64,000 nucleotides of DNA from JACVRW01 sp034664005. Lineage in GTDB: Bacteria > Actinomycetota > Thermoleophilia > Solirubrobacterales > Thermoleophilaceae. Location: NCBI GenBank assembly GCA_034664005.1, contig JAXDIL010000126.1:1-64000 (forward strand), written 5' to 3'. The notes under the pieces were generated by a model. The model was not told the DNA's origin, searched no databases, and worked only from the letters and a program-made list of their open reading frames with translations. Positions 24,204 to 32,358 of this stretch are shown piece after piece. The position numbers and the translations under genes are program-made. Position 1 is the first letter of the stretch. Each line of letters begins with the position of its first letter.

Positions 24204-24242
24204 AGGAGGTGTGAGGGAGAACCCGCCTGGCCGCATGGGCAG

Positions 24243-25076
24243 GTGGTCGGCGGGTCCCGCGACGCCGCAGCCGGAACGCGGAGACCGGCAGTCGCGGATG
24301 CGTACGACGCCTTCGCGCGCAACTACGACGACTTCACCGCCCACCACAACTATGAGGCGTGGACCGCCGACCTGGAACGGCTCGCCAAGGAGGCCGGGCT
24401 GCGCGGGGCGCGCCAGCTCGACATCGCGTGCGGCACCGGGAAGAGCTTCCTCCCGTTCCTCGAACGCGGCTACGAGGTAAGCGCATGCGACATCTCACCG
24501 GCGATGCTGGAGCGCGCGCTCCTCAAGGCGGACGGGCGCGTTGCGCTGTCGGTGCAGGACATGCGCGCACTCCCGCGCCTCGGCAGCTTCGATCTGGTCA
24601 CCTGCCTAGACGACGCGGTGAACTACTGCCTCACCGAGGACGAGCTCATCCAGGCGCTGCACGGCGTTCGCAGGAACCTCGATCCGGACGGCGTCGCGCT
24701 GTTCGACACCAACACGCTCGCCGCCTACCGCGCCTACTACCACTTCGCCACGGTCATCCAGGCGGAGGGCACCGTGCTGGTCTGGGACGGGCGCACGTCG
24801 AGCGAGCTGGCCGCGGGAGAGATCGCTCAGGCCGCGTTCGTGGCTCTTGAGCGGCGCCCTGACGGGTGGTGGTCGCGAGCCGAGGCCATGCACCGGCAGC
24901 GTCACTACCCGGAGGAGGCGGTCCGCGCGGCGCTCGCGGCGGCCGGACTCGAATGCGCCGCGAGCTACGGGATGACGCTCGATGGCTCGTTCTCCGAGGA
25001 AATCGACGACTTGAAGAACTCGAAGGCCGTGTACATCGCGCGTCACCGGACGCGCGCGACGAGGGAAGGGAGGTGA
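24243..25076 (+). CDS. Class I SAM-dependent methyltransferase
   Basis: A 277-aa methyltransferase. Motif I is LDIACGTGKSFLPFL, the acidic loop is SACDISPAMLERA, motif II/III is FDLVTCLDDAVNYCL, followed by HGVRRNLDPDGVALFDTN, which is the usual small-molecule methyltransferase pattern. GTG 24243 is the only start I found in this frame after the operator, although it lacks a well-placed Shine-Dalgarno; AGGAGG lies 34 nt upstream. The stop overlaps the start of the ThiF-like gene (GTGA), so the two products should act together. The methyl acceptor is unknown. Confidence 0.82.
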   Translation: MVGGSRDAAAGTRRPAVADAYDAFARNYDDFTAHHNYEAWTADLERLAKEAGLRGARQLDIACGTGKSFLPFLERGYEVSACDISPAMLERALLKADGRVALSVQDMRALPRLGSFDLVTCLDDAVNYCLTEDELIQALHGVRRNLDPDGVALFDTNTLAAYRAYYHFATVIQAEGTVLVWDGRTSSELAAGEIAQAAFVALERRPDGWWSRAEAMHRQRHYPEEAVRAALAAAGLECAASYGMTLDGSFSEEIDDLKNSKAVYIARHRTRATREGR

Positions 25077-26224
25077 AGTTCAGTGAAGATCGAGAAGCTC
25101 GATGGTCGGGTCGCCCCGGTCCTTTCCGTCTGGAAGGGGAACTAGTCGCGGCCGCGGAGGCGCCGCCGGCTGGCGGCGCCTCCCGCCTGCGGCTGCGCGC
25201 CTCGGTAGAGCTGTTCCGGGCGCGCAACGGAGATGTATACCTGCTCCGGAACGGGGAACCAACGGAGTTCGTTGTCCGCGATCCCGACCCGGACGACGCC
25301 GCGCTCCTGCTCGGCCTAGCGGAGCGGCCACTGGAGGTGGCCGCGGGCGACGAGGCCGCGCAACGGCTGGCGCCGCTCGTCGACGCCGGCCTGGTAATCG
25401 AGGAGGCGCTCGCGGCGCGCGAACTCGACGGGGCTCAGCGCTTTGCCCGCCAGCTTCCCTATCTCGGGGAGTTCGCCGAGCCGCTCGAGGCGCAGCGCCG
25501 GCTGCGAGCCTCGACGGTCGCGGTTCTGGGCTGCGGGGGGCTCGGGACCTGGGCGCTGGGGGCGATTGCCTCGCTCGGCGTGGGCCGGCTCGTGCTCGTG
25601 GACCACGACAACGTCGAGCTCAGCAATCTCAACCGTCAGATCCTCTATAGCCCCGCCGATATCGGCACTCCAAAGGTCGAGTGCGCCGCGCGCTGGGTCG
25701 CGAGCTTTGACCCCGCGATCGAGGTCGTGGCGCATCGGGAGCAGGTCGGCTCAGCCGAGCAGGTGTCCTCTCTCGTGCGCGGTGCCGACGCGCTCCTTCA
25801 GTTGGCGGACTGGCCGCCGTACGAGCTCGAGCGCTGGGTGAACGCCGCGTGCGTGGAGCTCGGTGTCGCACACCTCTCTGCGGCACAGCAGCCGCCGGTG
25901 CTCCGGATCGGACCCGCATATGTTCCGGGGGTCACGGCCTGCTTCGAATGCCAGGAGCGGCAGATCCGCGACGGGTTCCCGTTGTACGACGAGCTCACAG
26001 AGTGGCGTCGGGCGCACGTTCAGCCCGCTACGACGCTCGGGCCCGCCTCGGGGATAGTTGGCACGCTGCTCGCGATGGAGACGCTCCACCTTCTTCTCGG
26101 GGTGCCCGCCGCCACGCAGGGCCGGGCGATGGTGCTCGACATGCGCACGCTCGAGTGCGAGTGGGAGGACCTGCGGCGCGACGCCTCCTGCCCTGTCTGC
26201 GCCACCGCGGCGCGGCGCCGCTAG
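25073..26224 (+). CDS. ThiF/MoeB/E1-like adenylyltransferase with RRE-like N-terminal domain
   Basis: A 383-aa protein. Residues about 1-115 look like a PqqD/RRE-type winged helix: ASVELFRARNGDVYLLRNGE, then LLLGLAERPLE and LAPLVDAGLVIEE. Residues about 130-380 are a ThiF domain with nucleotide-binding VAVLGCGGLGTWALG, VLVDHDNVELSNLNRQ and a four-Cys zinc site from CFEC and CPVC. RRE-E1 fusions of this kind occur in MccB-like and azole-forming peptide systems, where the RRE grips a leader peptide. GTG 25073 has a good Shine-Dalgarno (GGGAAGGGAGG) and overlaps the methyltransferase stop. I found no convincing precursor peptide nearby, so the substrate is open. Confidence 0.75.
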   Translation: MKFSEDREARWSGRPGPFRLEGELVAAAEAPPAGGASRLRLRASVELFRARNGDVYLLRNGEPTEFVVRDPDPDDAALLLGLAERPLEVAAGDEAAQRLAPLVDAGLVIEEALAARELDGAQRFARQLPYLGEFAEPLEAQRRLRASTVAVLGCGGLGTWALGAIASLGVGRLVLVDHDNVELSNLNRQILYSPADIGTPKVECAARWVASFDPAIEVVAHREQVGSAEQVSSLVRGADALLQLADWPPYELERWVNAACVELGVAHLSAAQQPPVLRIGPAYVPGVTACFECQERQIRDGFPLYDELTEWRRAHVQPATTLGPASGIVGTLLAMETLHLLLGVPAATQGRAMVLDMRTLECEWEDLRRDASCPVCATAARRR

Positions 26225-26979
26225 CGCGCGGTCCAGCCGCCGTCGACCAGCAGGCTCGTGCCCGTGATCAGGCCGGCCGCCGGCGATGCGAGGAACACGA
26301 CAGCGCCCACCACGTCTTCCACGGTTCCGATCCGGCCGAGCGGAATGCGCGACTCGACGGAGTCGCGGAAGGTGCCGTCGGCGAAGAAGGGGGCGGTCAT
26401 CGGCGTCTCGACGAAGGTCGGCGCCACGGTGTTCACGCGGATCCCGTGTGGGGCCAGCTCCACGGCGAGCGCCTTCGTCAGCCCCTCGACGGCGTGCTTC
26501 GTCGCGCAGTAGACCGAGCGATTCACGTCACCCACGTGGCCCATCTGCGACGAGATGTTGACGACGCTGCCGCGCGTACCCACGGCCAGCATCGCGCGGA
26601 CCGCAGCCTGCGTCACGCTGAACACGCCCTTGAGGTTCAGCGCGACGAGCGAGTCGAAGTGCTCCTCGGTCACCTCTAGGAACGGCTCCGGGATATTCGC
26701 GCCGGCGCTGTTCACGAGGACGTCGACCGCTCCGAGCGCCGCGAACGTCTTGGCGACAGCAGTCACGTCGGTCACGTCGCACTCGCGGCAGTCGGCCGAC
26801 CGGCCCGCGGCCTCCACGGCGGCCGCGGCGGCGGCGAGGCGAGCGCGCGAGCGGCCGACGAGCACGAGTTCCGCCCCGGCCTCCGCGAGAGCGGCCGCGC
26901 AGCCGGCCCCGATCCCGCCGCCGGCACCCGTCACGACGGCGCGCAGGCCGTCGAGCGGCTGAGGCGCGGCCGCGCTCAC
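26221..26979 (-). CDS. SDR-family oxidoreductase
   Basis: A 252-aa classical SDR. It has TGAGGGIGAGCAAALAE for cofactor binding, NSAGANIPEP, the catalytic Ser in VNISSQMGH, Tyr/Lys in YCATKHAVEG and the C-terminal LITGTSLLVDGGWTA. The stop overlaps the ThiF-like stop tail-to-tail. Its GTG start faces a roughly 430-bp gap with few genes. Gluconate 5-dehydrogenase and sugar or cyclitol dehydrogenases belong to this branch. The substrate is not determined, but the location next to the cyclase operon suggests a polyol. Confidence 0.88.
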   Translation of the reverse strand: MSAAAPQPLDGLRAVVTGAGGGIGAGCAAALAEAGAELVLVGRSRARLAAAAAAVEAAGRSADCRECDVTDVTAVAKTFAALGAVDVLVNSAGANIPEPFLEVTEEHFDSLVALNLKGVFSVTQAAVRAMLAVGTRGSVVNISSQMGHVGDVNRSVYCATKHAVEGLTKALAVELAPHGIRVNTVAPTFVETPMTAPFFADGTFRDSVESRIPLGRIGTVEDVVGAVVFLASPAAGLITGTSLLVDGGWTAR

Positions 26980-27013
26980 GGCCGCCCGCCGAGTCCTGCG
27001 GCCATGCGCGTGT

Positions 27014-27154
27014 TCACCTGCGTCGGCGGGTCCGCCACGCCTCCCCGCACGACCAGAGGCCGTGGATCTGGCCGGGGTGATTCGAGAGCTCGCGCAGCTC
27101 GCCGATCGTGGCCGCCTCCGCGTCGAGCAGGCCGAGCTCCCACGCGCGCTCCAC
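27014..27154 (-). pseudogene. Possible C-terminal gene remnant
   Basis: The minus strand reads GIVERAWELGLLDAEAAT and then LRELSNHPGQIHGLWSCGEAW before a stop. This has codon usage and composition typical of real coding sequence, but there is no matching N-terminal domain. It could start at GTG 27154 (46 aa) or, through a less convincing leader, at ATG 27220 (68 aa). I do not recognise the parent family. A genuine tiny gene behind the TATAAT box at 27205-27210 is the alternative. Confidence 0.3.
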
Positions 27155-27200
27155 GATCCCCCTGCTTTCGGGGACCGGGCTGGCCGGGTGTAGTGATTTT

Positions 27201-27213
27201 GTGATTATATCTA
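27201..27213 (+). promoter_or_regulatory. Operator-like 13-mer (site G) over a minus-strand TATAAT box
   Basis: GTGATTATATCTA matches the first half of the recurring operator (GTGATT, then AT), but the second half is degenerate. On the minus strand the same bases give a perfect TATAAT (27210-27205). This is a weak site that could serve the remnant at 27014-27154. Confidence 0.3.
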
Positions 27214-27321
27214 TGAACATTACTCGGGAATTCGCCGCTGTGCGAGGCGCTTCTGGTGACCCCGGGCGGCCAGGGACTCTGCGGTCCGGTAGCCAACAGT
27301 GGGCACACATCAACCGGGCAG

Positions 27322-27376
27322 CATCCATCGATCGACGCGCGCCGAATCATCCACTCAATCAACCGATCGATGGATG
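27322..27376. repeat. 13-bp perfect inverted repeat upstream of the sugar phosphate cyclase
   Basis: CATCCATCGATCG (27322-27334) and CGATCGATGGATG (27364-27376) are exact reverse complements separated by 29 nt. The structure ends 33 nt before the preferred cyclase ATG. It could be a regulator binding site, a 5' UTR stem or an attenuator. The loop also carries two related octamers, AATCATCC and AATCAACC. Confidence 0.7.
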
Positions 27377-27409
27377 TTCGTCTCGGCAAGCCCGCCGGAC
27401 ACTGGGGCG

Positions 27410-28585
27410 ATGCCGCTTCAGGTCCTCAGCTCGACGCTGGTCCACACGGTGGACGCGATCGAGCTGCCGGCGGCCGGCAGCGAGGTGGTCGCAAGCGCCG
27501 AGCGGCACGACTCCTACTGCATCGTCGTGACCCGCTCGCCGGAGCAGACCGTCGAGCGGCTGCTGCAGCTGGTCGGCGAGGCGAAGGTCGCGGTGATCAC
27601 CGACGAGAACGTCGGCGAGCTGTACGGCGACCTCGTCGTGGGTGCCCTCGAGAAGGCCGGCATACACGTCGAGGTCGCCACGATCGCGGCGGGCGAGCGC
27701 CAGAAGACCGCGGGCCAGGCGTTCGCGCTGCTCGACTGGCTGACCGGAACCCAGATCGGGCGCCGCGACGTGATCGTCAACCTCGGCGGCGGCGTCGTCA
27801 TAGACATGGGCGGATGGGTCGCCAGCTCGTACATGCGCGGCGTCCCCTACGTGAACCTGCCGACCACGCTCATCGGGCAGGTCGACGCGGGCATCGGCGG
27901 AAAGGTTGCGGTCAACCACCCGCTCGCCAAGAACCTGATCGGGGGCTTCTCACAGCCGCGCGCGGTGATCTCCGACATCTCGTTCCTCGCGACGATCGGT
28001 GAGCGCCAGCTCCGCGCCGGACTCGCGGAGGCGATCAAGAAGGCGATCATCGCGTCGCCGGCGTACTGGCGGCTGATCGAGGAGAGCGCCGAGGCGATCC
28101 TCGCCGGAGACGAGCGGGCCCTCGAGGCGCTGGTCCACGGCGCCGGCGCGATCAAGGCCGAACTGATCGAGCGCGATCCCTACGAGGAGGACTCCAGGCG
28201 GACGCTCGGCTTCGGACACGCGATCGCGCACCCGGTGGAGACGGTGACGGGCTACGGCGAGGTCCTGCACGGCGAGGCGGTCGCGTTCGGGATGGCCGTG
28301 GAGGCACAGCTCGCGGCGGGGCGTGGCCTTCTGGGCCGCGGCCGCCTCGATCAGATGCTGGGACTGCTCCGGCGTGTCGGTCTTCCGACGACGGCGGTGG
28401 AGCTGCCCGTCGAGCTCGACGGTGCCCGGCTGCTGCGGGCAACCGAGCGAATCCGGCTGATTCGAGGCGGCGGCTACCGCTTCGTGCTGCCGGTGGCCGT
28501 GGGCGAGACGGTGATCGCGGACGACGTCAGACCGGCGGAGCTGATCCGCGCGCTCCGTCGCTGCGGCGTCGACTCGCGCGGATGA
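27410..28585 (+). CDS. 3-dehydroquinate synthase-like sugar phosphate cyclase
   Basis: A 391-aa member of the sugar phosphate cyclase superfamily (DHQ synthase, aminoDHQ synthase, 2-deoxy-scyllo-inosose and valiolone synthases). NAD-binding and active-site motifs are VNLGGGVVIDMGGWVASSY, LPTTLIGQVDAGIGGKVAVN, KNLIGGF, the metal Glu in AGLAEAIKKA and metal His in GHAIAHPVET and LHGEAVAFGM. Relative to true AroB, NLGHTFGH is changed to GFGHAIAH and GGKTGIN to GGKVAVN, so specificity has probably shifted. ATG 27410 gives the family's normal N-terminus; in-frame starts at 27299 and 27371 would run through the inverted repeat. It leads an operon with two Gfo/Idh/MocA enzymes and a DegT aminotransferase. 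Confidence 0.85.
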   Translation: MPLQVLSSTLVHTVDAIELPAAGSEVVASAERHDSYCIVVTRSPEQTVERLLQLVGEAKVAVITDENVGELYGDLVVGALEKAGIHVEVATIAAGERQKTAGQAFALLDWLTGTQIGRRDVIVNLGGGVVIDMGGWVASSYMRGVPYVNLPTTLIGQVDAGIGGKVAVNHPLAKNLIGGFSQPRAVISDISFLATIGERQLRAGLAEAIKKAIIASPAYWRLIEESAEAILAGDERALEALVHGAGAIKAELIERDPYEEDSRRTLGFGHAIAHPVETVTGYGEVLHGEAVAFGMAVEAQLAAGRGLLGRGRLDQMLGLLRRVGLPTTAVELPVELDGARLLRATERIRLIRGGGYRFVLPVAVGETVIADDVRPAELIRALRRCGVDSRG

Positions 28586-29034
28586 CCGCGATCACGCATG
28601 TGGGGATGAGCGTCGCGGATCTCGACCGTGCGGTCGCGTGGTACACCGACGTCCTCGGGCTCGACCGGCTCGGTCCGATCTCCAGGGTGAGCGCGGACGA
28701 GGGCCACGCCGGCACCGTGGCGGCCGATGTCCTCGGTGCGGACGTCGGCTCCTTCCGGCAGGCCCACCTGACCGGGTCGAACGGCGTCGCGCTCGAGCTC
28801 TTCGAGTTCGAGCAGCCCCTCGCGAAGTGGCGCGGCATCTTCCATGTCTGCGTCGTCCCGCCGAAGTTGGACCGAGCTGTCGCCCGCATCGCGACGAGCG
28901 GCGGTCGCCGTAGCTCGCGGGTGTGGCACGTCTTCGCGGACGCGCCCTACCGCATGTGTTACTGCGAGGACCCGTTCGGCAACACGATCGAGCTCTACTC
29001 GCACAGCCACGAACGGACCTATGCCAACCGCTAG
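28582..29034 (+). CDS. VOC-family (glyoxalase/dioxygenase-like) protein
   Basis: A 150-aa vicinal-oxygen-chelate protein with two beta-alpha-beta-beta-beta modules. Likely metal ligands are His in ITHVGMSVADLDRAV, His in IFHVCVVPP and Glu in GNTIELYSH. The family includes glyoxalase I, epimerases and fosfomycin-type enzymes, so it could isomerise or cleave an intermediate made by the cyclase. The ATG overlaps the cyclase stop (ATGA), and the stop overlaps the next gene by 14 nt, so it is translationally coupled inside the operon. Confidence 0.85.
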   Translation: MTAITHVGMSVADLDRAVAWYTDVLGLDRLGPISRVSADEGHAGTVAADVLGADVGSFRQAHLTGSNGVALELFEFEQPLAKWRGIFHVCVVPPKLDRAVARIATSGGRRSSRVWHVFADAPYRMCYCEDPFGNTIELYSHSHERTYANR

Positions 29035-29965
29035 GCGCGCGCGACTTGCCGTCGTGGGTCTTGGTCGAATCGGACGCCTGCACGCGGACAACCTGGCCAA
29101 CCGCGTGCCCGGAGCGGAACTCTCGGCGGTGGCGGACGTGGACGAGCCGGTCGCGCGCGAGCTGGCGGCGCGACACGGTGTGGCGTACATGACCTCGTTC
29201 GACGAGCTGCTGGACAATCTGGCACTCGACGGGGTCGTCATCGCGGCGCCGAGCGCCCTCCACCCCGCCCTTGTCAAGCGAGCAGCCGCGGCCGGCAAGC
29301 ATGTCTTCTGCGAGAAGCCGCTCGGGCTCGAGTGTGCCGCCTGCGCCGAGGCGGTTGCTGCCGTGGACGCGGCAGGCGTGACGCTCCAGGTCGGGTTCCA
29401 GCGACGCTTCGATCCGGACTGGCGAGCACTCCGGAGGACGCTCGACGGCGGCTCGATCGGGTCGCTCGCGCTGTTCCGCTGCTCGCACCGGAACGCCGAG
29501 CCGCCCAACGACGAGGCCGGCCTCGGCGATCTGATCGTGGATGTGGCGATCCACGACCTCGACGCCGCGCGCTGGCTCGGTGGCGAGGCCGCGGTGCTCC
29601 ATGCCGCTGCGCTGCCGGAAGGTGTCGGTGCGACCATCTCGCTCAGGTTCGAGAGCGGCGCGCTGGGGCTGATCGACGTCCACCGGCACGCGCGCTACGG
29701 CTTCGAATGCAGCGCGGAACTGGTTGGCTCTGCCGGTACGGCGCGGTGCGGTTACCCGGCGCGTCGGGACACCACCGAGCTGCTCGCTCGCGGCAGCGTG
29801 AGCGCCCCACTCGCCCTCGACCACGCCGAGCGGCACGCCGCTGCGTACATCGCGGAGCTCGCGCACTTCGCCGCGGTGGTGAGCGGAGCGGCGGAACCGC
29901 TCGTGGACGGCGCCGACGCACTCGCGGCGCTGCGGCTCGCGAACCGGGCGGCCCAGGCGCTGTGA
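29021..29965 (+). CDS. Gfo/Idh/MocA-family oxidoreductase (inositol 2-dehydrogenase-like)
   Basis: A 314-aa protein with Rossmann motif VVGLGRIGRLHADNL, the catalytic CEKPLGLE, GFQRRFDPDW (typical of IolG/MocA-like dehydrogenases) and DVAIHDLDAARWL with the active-site Asp-His. These features are closer to inositol 2-dehydrogenase than in the other family members of this window. The ATG lies inside the end of the VOC gene (14-nt overlap). In the operon it can supply the keto group needed by the downstream aminotransferase, comparable to RifL or aminocyclitol dehydrogenases. This is inferred from context. Confidence 0.88.
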   Translation: MPTARRARLAVVGLGRIGRLHADNLANRVPGAELSAVADVDEPVARELAARHGVAYMTSFDELLDNLALDGVVIAAPSALHPALVKRAAAAGKHVFCEKPLGLECAACAEAVAAVDAAGVTLQVGFQRRFDPDWRALRRTLDGGSIGSLALFRCSHRNAEPPNDEAGLGDLIVDVAIHDLDAARWLGGEAAVLHAAALPEGVGATISLRFESGALGLIDVHRHARYGFECSAELVGSAGTARCGYPARRDTTELLARGSVSAPLALDHAERHAAAYIAELAHFAAVVSGAAEPLVDGADALAALRLANRAAQAL

Positions 29966-31071
29966 GGACCGTGGGCGTAGCGCTACTGGGCCACGGCTTC
30001 ATGGGGCTGGCCCATTCGCGCGCCTACAGAGCGCTGAGCTCGATTGAGGAGCGGCCCGCGGCGGTGCCACGGCTGTTCTCGATCTCGGGGCGCGACCGGA
30101 ACGCGCTGGAGAGCGCGCGCAGCCAGTGGGGCTGGGAGCGGGCAGCCTGCGATTGGCGAACTCAGCTGGAGGACCAGCGCGTGGCGCTCTTCGACAACAC
30201 GGGCCCGAACGCGCTCCACCTCGAACCCACCCTGACGGCAATTCGCGCCGGCAAGCACGTGCTGTGCGAGAAACCGCTCGCCCGCACCGCACTCGAGGCG
30301 CGCCGGCTCTGGATCGAGGCGCGCGACGCCGGGATCGTGCACATGTGCGGCTTCAACCTGCGCTTCCTACCGGCGGTCGCGCTGGCGCGTCGGTTGCTCG
30401 ACGCCGGCGAGCTGGGGAAGCCGACGCATTTCCGGGCGCGCTTCCTGGCGTCCTCGGCGCTGAGCGGCGACCAGCAGCGGACGTGGCGCTTCGTCCGAGC
30501 CGAGGCGGGCAGCGGGGCGGTGGGAGATCTCGGCTCGCACATCGTCGATCTCGCCAGATTCCTCGTGGGTGAGCCCGCGGCGGTTACGGCAACCGCTCGA
30601 ACGTTCGTGCCCGAGCGCGACTCCCAGCCGGTCGACGTGGAGGACGCGTTCGCGGCGACCGTGGAGTTCGAGAACGGTGCCCTGGGCACCCTCGAGGCTT
30701 CGCGCGCCGCGGGCCGGCGGGACAATGTGTGTGCGTTCGAGGTCGACGGCACGGACGGCTCGCTCTCGTTCGACGTGGAGCGCCTCAACGAGCTCGAGCT
30801 GACCATGCGCCGCAAGGAGACTCGGCGGCTCGAGGTGACCGGGCCCGCAGATCCGTTCATGGAGCTGTGGTGGCCCGCTCCCGGCCACGCCATCGGTTGG
30901 GGCGACAGCTTCACCCACGAGCTCCGGCACCTCATGATGGCCGTGGCCGCCACCACGACCGTGCGGCCACTTGGCGCGGACTTCGAGGACGGCTATCGCT
31001 GCGCCCTCGTCTGCGACGCCATCCTCGAGGCCGCCGCCGCCCGAACGTGTGTGGAGGTGACGTCCGCGTGA
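29962..31071 (+). CDS. Gfo/Idh/MocA-family oxidoreductase
   Basis: A 369-aa member with N-terminal LLGHGFMGLAHSRAY, LCEKPLARTALEA, GFNLRFLPAV and GDLGSHIVDLARFLVG, the family's NAD site, catalytic Lys and His-containing motif. It is longer than its upstream neighbour and only distantly similar, so the two probably act on different positions or intermediates. The GTG overlaps the previous stop (GTGA), and its own stop overlaps the DegT start. Two successive oxidoreductases before an aminotransferase resemble oxidation-transamination cycles in aminocyclitol and aminosugar pathways. Confidence 0.88.
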   Translation: MRTVGVALLGHGFMGLAHSRAYRALSSIEERPAAVPRLFSISGRDRNALESARSQWGWERAACDWRTQLEDQRVALFDNTGPNALHLEPTLTAIRAGKHVLCEKPLARTALEARRLWIEARDAGIVHMCGFNLRFLPAVALARRLLDAGELGKPTHFRARFLASSALSGDQQRTWRFVRAEAGSGAVGDLGSHIVDLARFLVGEPAAVTATARTFVPERDSQPVDVEDAFAATVEFENGALGTLEASRAAGRRDNVCAFEVDGTDGSLSFDVERLNELELTMRRKETRRLEVTGPADPFMELWWPAPGHAIGWGDSFTHELRHLMMAVAATTTVRPLGADFEDGYRCALVCDAILEAAAARTCVEVTSA

Positions 31072-32357
31072 GCACCGCTACCGCCCTAGCGATGACAGGC
31101 GGTGCGCCCACGATCCCTGCCGGCGCGCATCGTCGCTGGCCGGAGATAACCGACGACGACCGGGCTGCGCTGACCCGGGTGCTCGACCGGGGCGAGCTCT
31201 GGGGGCCGAATGCCACCGAGGTGACGGCCCTTCAGGAGGACTGGGCGCGCTATGTGGGAGCGCGATTCTGCCTGGTCACGAACAGCGGCACGGCCGCGCT
31301 CCACTGCGCTGTCGCCGCTGCCGGGGTGGGCGCTGGCGACGAGGTGATCGTGCCGGCGTTCAGCTTCGTGGCGACGGCGATGGCCGTTCTCCACCAAGGC
31401 GCTGTCCCGGTCTTCTGCGACATCGGTCCGTCGATCCACACGATCGATCCCCGCCGGATAGAGGCGCTCGTGGGTCCGAGGACGCGCGCGATCCTCCCCG
31501 TCCACGCCCACGGGCTGCCGGCGGACATGGCGGAGATCCGCGCGATTGCCCAGCGTCACGAGCTCGCGGTTATCGAGGACGCAGCCCAGGCGCACGGCGC
31601 GATCTACCGCGGTGCGCAAGCCGGGACGCTGGGCGACTGCGCCGCGTTCAGCCTCAACGGGTCCAAGAACCTGAGCGCGGGCGAAGGCGGCCTGTTCGTC
31701 ACAGACGACGAGGCCGGCTTCACTACCGCCCGCCGGCTCGCCATCTTCGGCGAGGACACCCCGCCGCTCCCGCCGGGGCGCTACCGCGCCTACCGCTCGC
31801 ACACGGTGGGCTGGAACTACCGAAGCCACGAGCTGACGGCAGCGCTCGCGAGGTCGCAGCTCCCGAGACTCGACCGCTTCAACCGGACCGCGCAGCGGAA
31901 CGCCAGGAGCTTGAATGCAGCGCTCGCTGACTTCCCGGGGTTGCACGCGCCGCTCGTGCCGGACGACCGCAGCTCCGTCTTCTACCGCTACCGCATCGTG
32001 CTGGATTCTCATGAGGTCGGCTTTGCCGGTCCGCCGATCGAGCTCCGGGACAGACTGCTCTTCGCCCTGCAGGCGGAGGGCGTCGCGGCCTCCCTCTGGC
32101 AGCTCGCCCCGCTGCCGTCCCAACCCGTGTTCCAGACCCGCGCCCACCCGACGTGGGACCCGGACGCATACCCGGTCACAAGTCGCCTGCTCGACAGCTC
32201 GATCGTGATCGGGACGGCGGAGCACCCGCTCTTCAACCAGCCGTCCGAGCTGATCGACCGCTACGCCGAGGCCTTCGAGAAGGTCATGAGCAACCTCGAG
32301 ACCGTGTTCACCGCCAACTACCGGCCCGTGCAGACCTGGCCGCCAGCGCCGCACTGA
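31068..32357 (+). CDS. DegT/DnrJ/EryC1/StrS-family aminotransferase
   Basis: A 429-aa PLP enzyme of the sugar/cyclitol aminotransferase family. Motifs are NSGTAALHCAVAA (phosphate cup), VIVPAFSFVATAMAV, VIEDAAQAHGAIYRG (the PLP-nitrogen Asp), SLNGSKNLSAGEGGLF with the Schiff-base Lys (about K200) and GWNYRSHELTAALARSQL. AHBA synthase, StsC-type scyllo-inosose aminotransferases and dTDP-sugar aminotransferases share this fold. Its place after a DHQ-synthase-like cyclase and two dehydrogenases suggests it aminates a cyclic ketone. The GTG overlaps the preceding stop. Confidence 0.9.
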   Translation: MSTATALAMTGGAPTIPAGAHRRWPEITDDDRAALTRVLDRGELWGPNATEVTALQEDWARYVGARFCLVTNSGTAALHCAVAAAGVGAGDEVIVPAFSFVATAMAVLHQGAVPVFCDIGPSIHTIDPRRIEALVGPRTRAILPVHAHGLPADMAEIRAIAQRHELAVIEDAAQAHGAIYRGAQAGTLGDCAAFSLNGSKNLSAGEGGLFVTDDEAGFTTARRLAIFGEDTPPLPPGRYRAYRSHTVGWNYRSHELTAALARSQLPRLDRFNRTAQRNARSLNAALADFPGLHAPLVPDDRSSVFYRYRIVLDSHEVGFAGPPIELRDRLLFALQAEGVAASLWQLAPLPSQPVFQTRAHPTWDPDAYPVTSRLLDSSIVIGTAEHPLFNQPSELIDRYAEAFEKVMSNLETVFTANYRPVQTWPPAPH

Positions 32358-32358
32358 C

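Larger units (their letters stand above)
26980..27409. other. 430-bp gap between SDR and cyclase operons
   Basis: No complete gene is convincing here. It holds a likely C-terminal gene remnant on the minus strand (27014-27154), an AT-rich patch with TATAAT on the minus strand and an operator-like 13-mer (27201-27213), and a 13-bp inverted repeat just upstream of the cyclase (27322-27376). Base composition is clearly lower in GC between 27190 and 27235 than in the flanks. Confidence 0.6.

Noticed and set aside
24142..24480. 112-aa plus-strand frame, including a GTG at 24211 right after AGGAGG
   Set aside because: Most of it runs in a different frame through the methyltransferase gene with Thr/Arg/Pro-rich composition typical of a GC-rich shadow frame. 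A short leader peptide remains possible but cannot be supported.
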